From a virus, in IMG/VR virus record IMGVR_UViG_3300048438_000153, positions 62,001-126,000 of that record: a DNA stretch of 64,000 nt; one strand, given 5' to 3'. Under the pieces are notes generated by a model. The model was given only the letters and a program-made list of their open reading frames with translations, searched no databases and was not told the DNA's origin. The translations under genes were made by a program, and so were the position numbers. Below are positions 53,183 to 61,073 of this stretch, piece by piece (position 1 is the first letter of the stretch; every line of letters starts with the position of its first letter).

Positions 53183-55528
53183 TATCTGACCTCTAGGGAT
53201 GAGCCCGAGTGCTTGATACGTCTTACCCACCAAAGGGTGGAGATCAGAGGCGCAGAGGATAGCGCCTGATACCCCCGTTGCGGTAGACCCCGCATTTAAG
53301 ACTACAGAAGGTGCTTCTAAAGACACTTTACCCACTGACCTAATGCCTACCCCTAGTGAACCTGTAATCGCCACGTTACCTACCGCAGACTGAACACTCG
53401 CGTCTCCCAAGATCGCCTTGACCGTCACGCTCTCAGGAGAGGTGTCAACTGAGTTGCCCGCAGACCTCAGAGTAACACTCCCCACAGTAGATGACTGACT
53501 AATGCTTCCTAAGTTAACGCTCGTTGATCTGTCCCCTACTGTGAGGCTCGTCTGTTCCACATCTCCAAAGGCGACTGTTTCTTTCCTGACAGTACCGCCC
53601 ACCGATCCTGTCGCGGGCGACGACCCAAACGTCTCCTCAAGACCCTGACTCTTAATTGGCAATCCGTCTGTAGGACCTCCGTAGACTACTCTCTTGTTAC
53701 CTGTCACTGTCTCAGTCATGTCCGACGTCTCTAAAGTGAGCGATTTACCGCTCGCCAATGAGAAAGAGTCCTGACTTGAGAATCTGAAAGACTTAACGTC
53801 TGTGAAATCCACGATAGGAGCTGAGAGCTTAACCACACTAGAAGACTGTATTGAGATGCCTCGGCGCGCCTCAATGTTAACGCCCATCTGAGCTTCTTTC
53901 GCATCTTGGTTAGACGCGCCCTCATTAGGTGTTATGTAGCCCCCCGCAGAGATATTGACCGCGCCCTTTGGAGAAGTGACGTTGACACCTAGTGAGTTAC
54001 CGCTGTCTGACCCACCCACTAGGTTAATCTGAGCAGATTTCACCCTTAAATCGCCATCGAGAGTCACCTCTCCCCCACCGTTTACTTTCGCCTGTAGAGC
54101 TTCAGTAGAAAGACTAGAAATCTGCGCCTTCAAAGCTCCATTCTTAGTGAAAGAAACGAATGAGTCAGAGAGCTCTTCACTCAGAGGGTTCACCTTGATA
54201 AGTGTCGCGCACTGACTCCCGACCTCTCCCGTAACAGAGGGGACGAGAACTCCCTGACCGCTCGCGAAAGAAACACCGAGAGGGATGCCGTAGCTCTGAC
54301 GACCTACCCCAAAAGGATCATTACCTACAACACTCCCTAAGACAAACTCTACAAGAGGCAGACCACTCGCTAGGCGCTCAGCGTCGAAGCCGTCTGTTTG
54401 CTCCGTCACAGGGAGCGTGCCGTTAGACGTGTGAGATACCTCTACCCTATACTCTGAAAGAGCAGAGGATATCGGTTTCCCTGACTTGGCTTTCCTGTCT
54501 CTCCCTCTCTCGTCCATGCGGAGAATCGACTTGCCCCCATAGATTAGTTTACCTGAGTTAGCTCCCGTGACCTGACCTGACTCGTTAATAAGATTGGCTT
54601 CAAAGAAGAAAGAGAAAGGATTGAGATGGGGGTCAAGAGTGCCTCCCTCCTTCTCGAACTCTGTCTTGCCCTCTGAGTCCTTAAGAAAGATCTTATTTGG
54701 AAGGAACTTTCCGAGTGGGTCTGTGCTCGGCTCTGAAGGGTTCAACGTCGGGCTCGATTGAGGAGATCCGATTGAATCCTCCCCGAGATAAACCTGCATA
54801 CCCCCATCCCAATTGAAGCCGTCAGAAATCATCTCTTGAGGGATATGCTGTGCGTCTCTCTGAACCATCCCCGAATAGACTCGCGCTCCCGCCATCGAGT
54901 GGAACTGCTGAAGCGACCTCATCACAATCGCTTGGTCTTGATCTCTTAGTCTGATCTCGTTGGCTCTCCTGTTCGTGAGCAAAACACTCTCGTCAAGAAA
55001 GAGATCCGCACCCTGAGCTGACGAGGCGAGGATGTTCCCCTGATCCATGTGGCGCATCTTAAATCTTATTCTCTGCGCCACCTGAGAAACAGCCTGTCTG
55101 TCTTTCAGGTTGTTAAGAACCTGTTCCTCTGTAGTGAAGTCCTGAACAGGAAGCCAATCATGGCCGTAGAAAGGAGTTCTAGGCATCCAAGTCAGAATAA
55201 TAGGCTGTTTCCTACCTGCCTTATCCCCACTGTTGGCGACCCAACCTACCATACAGTAGTCGCCGACCTGTGGGATCGCCCCTAAGAAATGCCTAGACCC
55301 CGCTGAGGCCGCTGAAATCTCAACGCCCGTATACTTGGGTCTTTGATGCTCTCCGTGAACCACCTCAATGTTACACCTGAGCTCAGGGTGATAGACATCC
55401 GTGACTCGCGCCAAGCACAGAGAAAGAGCTGACCACCCATAACTAGGGTTGCTTTGCTTAAGCGCACTATTTCTGAGCCTCTCACTATCTCCCGCAGGGA
55501 AGTGAGTCATCTTACTGTACTTATCCAT
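53174..55528 (-). CDS. Baseplate spike/central puncturing protein, OB-fold (gp5/gpV-like)
   Basis: 784 residues. The N-terminal domain has the gpV/gp5 OB-fold look (LARVTDVYHPELRCNIEVVH, PQVGDYCMVGWVA, a later IILTWMP). The C-terminal half is long and repetitive, with short V-x-L-x-S and G-S-x-x-x-(V/L) strands (VEFVLGSVVGND, SITGSLGVGIRSVGKVSLEA), consistent with a triple-stranded beta-helix needle. No lysozyme domain was found. Its start overlaps the stop of the hub gene (TGATG). In contractile tails the spike sits under the hub at the tip, matching gene order. The call is by fold and place. Confidence 0.7.
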   Translation of the reverse strand: MDKYSKMTHFPAGDSERLRNSALKQSNPSYGWSALSLCLARVTDVYHPELRCNIEVVHGEHQRPKYTGVEISAASAGSRHFLGAIPQVGDYCMVGWVANSGDKAGRKQPIILTWMPRTPFYGHDWLPVQDFTTEEQVLNNLKDRQAVSQVAQRIRFKMRHMDQGNILASSAQGADLFLDESVLLTNRRANEIRLRDQDQAIVMRSLQQFHSMAGARVYSGMVQRDAQHIPQEMISDGFNWDGGMQVYLGEDSIGSPQSSPTLNPSEPSTDPLGKFLPNKIFLKDSEGKTEFEKEGGTLDPHLNPFSFFFEANLINESGQVTGANSGKLIYGGKSILRMDERGRDRKAKSGKPISSALSEYRVEVSHTSNGTLPVTEQTDGFDAERLASGLPLVEFVLGSVVGNDPFGVGRQSYGIPLGVSFASGQGVLVPSVTGEVGSQCATLIKVNPLSEELSDSFVSFTKNGALKAQISSLSTEALQAKVNGGGEVTLDGDLRVKSAQINLVGGSDSGNSLGVNVTSPKGAVNISAGGYITPNEGASNQDAKEAQMGVNIEARRGISIQSSSVVKLSAPIVDFTDVKSFRFSSQDSFSLASGKSLTLETSDMTETVTGNKRVVYGGPTDGLPIKSQGLEETFGSSPATGSVGGTVRKETVAFGDVEQTSLTVGDRSTSVNLGSISQSSTVGSVTLRSAGNSVDTSPESVTVKAILGDASVQSAVGNVAITGSLGVGIRSVGKVSLEAPSVVLNAGSTATGVSGAILCASDLHPLVGKTYQALGLIPRGQILA

Positions 55529-58500
55529 CAGCTACCCCCTTTTAATTTTTCCTGTCGGACAACCCAATCAAGAGCCTTTTCTTCAATCTCTTTCTTATAC
55601 TGATTGACGATGTAGTTATCGTCTAGGTCATTAGAGGCCACAGTGAGGAAGTTACCCTCATCAGCTAAGAAAATCTCAATGTCACTTGTGTCTCCTCGAC
55701 ACTCACATGACGCACCACCCCGCGACTGTGGCCTTATGTCAGAAATACGTCTCGGCGTGTTCGCAATCACCAGATCATTCTTCTGATCCATGAAACCGTT
55801 AGCTAGAGCTGATTTCAGACTCTCAGCCTTGTTCTCTCCCTGTAAAACATTTCCTGTGAGGCGCTGATACGCATCAGCGACCTTACCCTCTCCACCGCTC
55901 GCCTCAATTCTCTTAACGACCGTCGAGGCGAGGTCTTGAAAGATCTTCTTTCTGTCCTTACCCTGTACTTTGTTGTGAAGTGCTCTGAGAAACTGATCAA
56001 CCTCTTCTTCTACGAGAAGTCTCGTCACATCGCTTCTTAAGAGACGGTCAAAACCCCCTCCCTGATCTATGTCCAGACCTCTCCCGTACTGATACGCTCC
56101 AAATAGCTCATAACCCTTCTCGTCAGAAACAGGGAAGATAGGGCTCTTCCAAGTATCTTCATAGTAAGTGATAGGCTTTTTAACATAGGATATGTTGCCC
56201 TTGGAACTCACGCGCACTCTTAGCTTGAGGTACACATCGTTCAATAGCTTTCTAACCTCGTTGGGGTTCATCACCTCATTCTTTCCGAAGGCGACACCAC
56301 CCCAATCATTCTTAAGGTTATTTACGAGTAGAAGCGCGGTGTTCTCCGCAACCTCATACTCAAGTAATGCGTCGATGATCTCACCATCTCCCACAACAAC
56401 CCTCTCTTTTTTAACTACCTTTGTCACCCTCTTGAAATCACCTGATTTCTTAGCCTTACCCTTGTAGAAAGAAGCCGAAGCTTTCTTCCCTGTGAGGTTC
56501 TTTCCTTTAAGTACTTTTCTGAAGTGAACTACGAGCTGTGAGAGAATGAGCCCATACAAAGTCGCGCCGTTTATCTTGCCATTGATTTTTGTGATACGTC
56601 TCGTGCCTTTTCTCTTGATCCCATGCTCTTGGAAAGAAAGGAACAGAATATCTTTAGTCGGCACTGTAACTGCCTGATTGTCTGAATACCTCGTCCTCGT
56701 GTAAAGACCCCTCACCACAGCACCCTCTCCAAAGCGCACTCGGTTTCCACCTCCAACTTCAGTCTCTTTGAGCACCATGTTTGTCTCTGTAGAATCTATT
56801 CTTTCTTCTTCAAGATAAGCCTGTTCGTCCTCAGTCTGTCTGAACACTCTTGGACCTTGATCTTCAGGGTTTGGTGACGAAGACGAATAGTACCTGTAAT
56901 AGCCGGGTTGGTTCGGGTTGAAGCTAGCCTTTTTGTTAGAAAGAAGAGTAAGAATAGAAGCCGTACTCCCTGGCTTTTGGATCGACCCATCCGTCTGCGC
57001 TTTGTTCTCCACCGCCTCAATCAAGTCTACAATCGTAGCAAGACCCACTGTCGAAGCCCTTGTATCAGTCTTAGCTTGATCCCCCCTTAGCTTCTCTCTC
57101 GCTTCAAGGTATGCTTTCTCAATCTTCTCGTTCACTTGACGAGCATCCTTACGCCCCCTCTTCCTCACCTTAGAAGCACTTCTACGAGCATTATTAAGCT
57201 CCCCTAAAGCCCCTGAAAGACTGACCTCTCCGGGAAGTAGCCCTGTGTATGTCCTACTATATGCCTTTCTTGTCACCTTCCCTGTGGCTTTGTCTTTCAG
57301 CTCTTTCTTAGAAACTGTGTGCTTTGTGAATTTAAGTTTCAGCTCTCTTCCATCACTTGTTGTAAGCACCCAAGGACCTTTGTAAAGAGTGACATCATCT
57401 ACCTCTCTCGTCTCCCCCGACCCTATAGTTTTAGAGTCGTTTGAAGCGAGCTTAAGTACGCCGAGCCTCAGCCCATACTTAATCAGCATATTCCGATACA
57501 TCTTGCGCGTATTAGAACCTAGACCTGAAGTCGCGCCCTTCAGCATATCAAGCCCGAAAGCAATCGCTGAGGGGTCAGGATGTTCAGGGTCAAGTGCCAT
57601 CACCACATTAGGGAAACCGACTGTCTTGTAAAAGCCCTCGTCGTCCTTTGCGATCAAACTCTTAGGTGGGAAGAGAGGGTTCGCGAGATTGATCGAGTCT
57701 ATGCCGTCTTTAGCGGGATCTCCAGGGGGTAGGAACTTCTTTCTGCGCGCAGTAAGGGTTAAGCCTGTCGTACAGTCTCCGCCGAAAGAGAAAGAATGAG
57801 AAACAGAGGTCACATAATAAAAACAGTCTATATGCTCAACATAGACAGGGTATCCAGGTTTAAGCTCAGGGCGCATAGGGATACTTAAAGAACACCCATT
57901 CACGTTGGTGTTCGATTTCTCTAGCTCCACCACAGAGGCAAAGAAAGCACTCCGCGCTGTGTTGAAGAAAGTAGTGTCCATTTCTAAGGGCTTCCAACCA
58001 TACTTAGCCACGAGCCTGTAGTCCACATAAGTACCCTTCACTCCCCACGTTCCCTCCATAGGTAAGCCCGCTGTATTTCTGAACATACCGCCTTTCGTGA
58101 TCGCATAGGTGTACTCAGGCTCTTGATGCTCGAAAGAAATGTCGAGGATGTCTTCTCTCTTAATACGGTAGACTCGGCTTGAACTCGTGTCCATGTTGTA
58201 GAAAGGAGGCTTGAAAACCAAGTCTCCGTCCACGTCCTGATAAAACTCGTAACCCACTTTCTCAGCCACTGTGTCTGCGATGGATTGTTTAGTCTCAAAC
58301 TGACTAGAGAAAAGCTCGACATTTCCGAGCGCGCCTATATCGGTGATGAAAGCCTTGAGCTCTGTAGAGAGCATCCCCAAACCGCCTCTGCCTGTGTCGT
58401 CAAGCTCCACCGCGAAGAGAAGGTCTGCTGCTCTTAAGAGTCTAGCGTTCTCATCACTCTCGAAAAGGCCGAGTGCCTGAGCCACCCCGAGCTCCCCACC

Positions 58501-59457
58501 CTTCGTTACTTTCCCATTGTAATGGATGTTGTGCTGACCCTTGATGATCTTTCTTAAGTCAGACCCCTTTCTCTTTCCCCTAGAGGGATCGCCTAGAAAA
58601 GCCGTCTGTAAGCTAGAGAACATACTCCCTGAAGCCCCATACATTCTTAGACCATAAAGCCCCTGTGAGAAACGGTTCTCCCAATAGCGGAGTGTCTGAG
58701 AAAAGAGACTCCTACCTCCCGCGTTCTTGCTCTTTTGATTGCTCGATTTACTGAACACCCACTCAGCATCCCCTGCGGAACCCCCTGAGTCTCTGTAGAG
58801 GTCATAGATAATCTGATGAGGAGTCATGTTCGTGTAGACGTGTCCGTCGAGCCTCATCGAACCTCTAGACTCAGCAGGCGTAGAAGCGAGGTAGGCCGCG
58901 TTGGTGTTGATCTTTTGATTCTGCCAAAAGTGAAGCAACCCACTACAGCTAAGACTTGCAGAATAAAAGCCCCCACTGAAGTTGTAAGAAACACTCGTCA
59001 CTACACCGTGAAAGACAGGGTAGTAAGGGCGCATCCCCACCTTAGAAAGATCATATTCTTCACTACTTGCTCCGTTGACATAGGTGTCGCCTTTAGGACT
59101 CAAGCCCTCTACCTCAAAGAAGCCCCTGTAGTAGACGTTGATTTCCACTCCTGTAGAGAAAAGAAACTCACCATCCTTAAATATCGAGTCTCCGTAGTGA
59201 GAAGGGATCGACATCTCGATGCTCGAAGAAGAGTCGCCTGACGAGACGCCCGCGTTCACAGAAACAGATGTGATGAAAGCCTGAAAGTCGATCTTATTCC
59301 TACACTCTAGACAGCCCGCGATTGTTGTGTCTCCGTTCAAGAGCACGATGCAGTCGGGAGTCCAAGAAATGATCTTCCTATGCTTGTTGAGAATATCTTG
59401 TGACCAATTGCCCGCTGAGGGCCTACCCTCTAAGATGTTGTTCGCCATATTGTCCAT
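55528..59457 (-). CDS. Large baseplate hub protein, gp27/gpD-like
   Basis: 1309 residues. Residues about 30-590 have the hub look: WTPDCIVLLNGDTTIAG, FQAFITSVSVNAGV...SSIEMSIPSH, a YPVFHGVVTSVSYNF segment and a late GYPVYVEHIDCFYYVTSVSH (domain 4 of gpD/gp27-type hubs), followed by TGLTLTARRKK. The C-terminal 700 residues are a large extension of charged helices (about 770-830) and beta segments, ending with a cysteine pair (CECRGD). The start may be the ATG at 59457 or at 59445. The hub connects the tail tube to the spike gene that follows. The extension is unusual; its role is unknown. Confidence 0.7.
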   Translation of the reverse strand: MDNMANNILEGRPSAGNWSQDILNKHRKIISWTPDCIVLLNGDTTIAGCLECRNKIDFQAFITSVSVNAGVSSGDSSSSIEMSIPSHYGDSIFKDGEFLFSTGVEINVYYRGFFEVEGLSPKGDTYVNGASSEEYDLSKVGMRPYYPVFHGVVTSVSYNFSGGFYSASLSCSGLLHFWQNQKINTNAAYLASTPAESRGSMRLDGHVYTNMTPHQIIYDLYRDSGGSAGDAEWVFSKSSNQKSKNAGGRSLFSQTLRYWENRFSQGLYGLRMYGASGSMFSSLQTAFLGDPSRGKRKGSDLRKIIKGQHNIHYNGKVTKGGELGVAQALGLFESDENARLLRAADLLFAVELDDTGRGGLGMLSTELKAFITDIGALGNVELFSSQFETKQSIADTVAEKVGYEFYQDVDGDLVFKPPFYNMDTSSSRVYRIKREDILDISFEHQEPEYTYAITKGGMFRNTAGLPMEGTWGVKGTYVDYRLVAKYGWKPLEMDTTFFNTARSAFFASVVELEKSNTNVNGCSLSIPMRPELKPGYPVYVEHIDCFYYVTSVSHSFSFGGDCTTGLTLTARRKKFLPPGDPAKDGIDSINLANPLFPPKSLIAKDDEGFYKTVGFPNVVMALDPEHPDPSAIAFGLDMLKGATSGLGSNTRKMYRNMLIKYGLRLGVLKLASNDSKTIGSGETREVDDVTLYKGPWVLTTSDGRELKLKFTKHTVSKKELKDKATGKVTRKAYSRTYTGLLPGEVSLSGALGELNNARRSASKVRKRGRKDARQVNEKIEKAYLEAREKLRGDQAKTDTRASTVGLATIVDLIEAVENKAQTDGSIQKPGSTASILTLLSNKKASFNPNQPGYYRYYSSSSPNPEDQGPRVFRQTEDEQAYLEEERIDSTETNMVLKETEVGGGNRVRFGEGAVVRGLYTRTRYSDNQAVTVPTKDILFLSFQEHGIKRKGTRRITKINGKINGATLYGLILSQLVVHFRKVLKGKNLTGKKASASFYKGKAKKSGDFKRVTKVVKKERVVVGDGEIIDALLEYEVAENTALLLVNNLKNDWGGVAFGKNEVMNPNEVRKLLNDVYLKLRVRVSSKGNISYVKKPITYYEDTWKSPIFPVSDEKGYELFGAYQYGRGLDIDQGGGFDRLLRSDVTRLLVEEEVDQFLRALHNKVQGKDRKKIFQDLASTVVKRIEASGGEGKVADAYQRLTGNVLQGENKAESLKSALANGFMDQKNDLVIANTPRRISDIRPQSRGGASCECRGDTSDIEIFLADEGNFLTVASNDLDDNYIVNQYKKEIEEKALDWVVRQEKLKGGS

Positions 59458-59464
59458 CCCATTT

Positions 59465-60412
59465 TTAATTGGAAGAGTTGAGGTTTCTTAATCTTTCAAC
59501 CACCTGTGTCTCGAATGGGTCATTGAACTTGTGGTTGTAAACTACGAAAGAAAGGTCGAAAGAGATACCACCGTTTTGCCTCGTTTCTTCGAGAGTATAG
59601 CTCATACTCTCAATACGCCCCTCCCATGTCTGTCCGTCATAGTGGATCGCTTGCCTACCTATTGCGTGGTAAGCCCTTGAGCGCCCTATTCGATCTGCAA
59701 TGGCTGTGTTATTTCTGTAGAGAGAAAAGATCGCCATGAGGTGTCGGAAAGAGGCGCTGTCTTTGCGTGCTGTATGCGTTAAGCCGTTGGGACCAGTTTC
59801 TGAGGTGTTACCCGCCACGAACGCGCCAATAGAGCATGAAATACTGATCGTAGGAAGCTCTTCTCCCCACCTCTGAAAGACGAACCCATATCTCGTCTGA
59901 TCTTGGTAACTCTGAATAGAGTTGTAGGACACTTCAAAGCTCGAAGGGTTGATCATAAACACAATGGGTGGGAGTGTATCTAACGCCCTGTGCTGAATGG
60001 CAAAGTCAATCAGACCCTCTCTGTCTGTGAACGCGGGCGCGACTGCCCCTATCGTCTCACTGAGTCTAGACCTCGCCTGTACGCTAGAGCTAGGGTTGAT
60101 AGGAGGTCCAGCTAGGGAGGAGAGGCGAGGGGAGAAAGAGTTACTCCCACCTAAGTCTTGCCTACTTCTCGGCAAGAAAGAAGCTCTCGGATTGAGGGGG
60201 CTAGAGAAAGGAGTGGAACTAGAAAAACTTCTTACGAGGTATCCGCTCTTCGTGGGCGGAGGGACTGCCTCTAGAATGAAAGGGGAATACTGCCTAAGAT
60301 TTTGGTTAGAGAAATCAATCGGGTAGTGACTCTCGCTATCTTCAGGAAAGAGAATCAAGTCTTCTCCCATAGGTAGGTCTACATAAGGGACGGTGCTTGT
60401 CGTGCCTCTCAT
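59465..60412 (-). CDS. Tail/baseplate protein, paralog of the next gene
   Basis: 315 residues; the ATG at 60412 overlaps the upstream stop (ATGA) and has GGAGGG before it, better than a GTG at 60421. The N-terminal 130 residues are Pro/Ser-rich. The rest aligns by eye with the 216-residue protein at 60409: INPSSFEVSYNSIQSYQDQT with VNPTQLAFSYQKKVSRTPT, then a W-G-E/D-E-x-P turn, a LMAIFSLYRNN helix, and an I-H-Y-D-G-Q-T-W-E-G turn. It sits between tape measure and hub, where LysM/gp53-like baseplate or tail-completion proteins are found. Two copies in tandem is not usual. Confidence 0.6.
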   Translation of the reverse strand: MRGTTSTVPYVDLPMGEDLILFPEDSESHYPIDFSNQNLRQYSPFILEAVPPPTKSGYLVRSFSSSTPFSSPLNPRASFLPRSRQDLGGSNSFSPRLSSLAGPPINPSSSVQARSRLSETIGAVAPAFTDREGLIDFAIQHRALDTLPPIVFMINPSSFEVSYNSIQSYQDQTRYGFVFQRWGEELPTISISCSIGAFVAGNTSETGPNGLTHTARKDSASFRHLMAIFSLYRNNTAIADRIGRSRAYHAIGRQAIHYDGQTWEGRIESMSYTLEETRQNGGISFDLSFVVYNHKFNDPFETQVVERLRNLNSSN

Positions 60413-61059
60413 CTGAACCACCCTCCCTGAGTCCTCACGCCGTGTACTTCTCTTTCTACCTGAAAGACGGTGTTGAGCTTGAAAGTGAAGGGTGAGTCAG
60501 CCGTCTCAGAAACGGAGAAACTCTGAAACCATCCGTACCACTGACCACCGTCAAAATTCATCTGTATACGCCCCTGTAGAGCGATGTAGCCTCTTGAGTC
60601 ATAGATCGAGCCGTTGTTGTGAAAGAGCGCGAGCATATCTAGGTATTTGTCGTAGGCGAGCGTCTCTCTTCGATTGCCCCCTAGATCAATGCCATAGGTG
60701 CGATTCTGAGTCGGTGTGTTCGGTCTATTCGCTTGAAGAGAGGTGACTGCCCCTGTGGTATTAGAAAGACCCGAGTAGAGCCGTATAAAGCCACCTGTGC
60801 TCATATCAAGAGTAATGGTATAGGGCTCATCTCCCCAATAGTATTCGACCCAACCTCCGATGGTCGGAGTTCGACTTACTTTCTTCTGATAAGAGAAAGC
60901 GAGTTGAGTGGGGTTGACGTGACATACGAGCTTAATCCCATCGGGGAGCATGGAGTCTCTTCCGTTGGGGTGTATGATGTCGAAGTAGACAGGTCGCTTA
61001 TTGAGCGCGGGGTTAGACTCATCTAAATGAGAATTGAAATAGGGTTTAATAACAGACAT
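60409..61059 (-). CDS. Tail/baseplate protein, shorter paralog
   Basis: 216 residues, starting 15 nt after the tape measure stop with GAGGTG upstream. VNPTQLAFSYQKKVSRTPTI, YYWGDEPYTITLDMSTGGF, LDMLALFHNNGSIYDSRGYI and QMNFDGGQWYGWFQSFSVS correspond to blocks of the next gene. Baseplate LysM/gp53-type proteins and tail-completion proteins occupy this slot in other myoviruses. The beta-rich body with a single helix fits a ring-forming protein. It lacks the Pro/Ser-rich N-terminus of the paralog. Confidence 0.6.
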   Translation of the reverse strand: MSVIKPYFNSHLDESNPALNKRPVYFDIIHPNGRDSMLPDGIKLVCHVNPTQLAFSYQKKVSRTPTIGGWVEYYWGDEPYTITLDMSTGGFIRLYSGLSNTTGAVTSLQANRPNTPTQNRTYGIDLGGNRRETLAYDKYLDMLALFHNNGSIYDSRGYIALQGRIQMNFDGGQWYGWFQSFSVSETADSPFTFKLNTVFQVEREVHGVRTQGGWFR

Positions 61060-61073
61060 GAATCACCTCTTTC

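Noticed and set aside
58816-59241. Plus-strand frame of 141 codons opposite the hub gene
   Set aside because: Arginine/valine-rich shadow of the hub coding sequence, no start signal.
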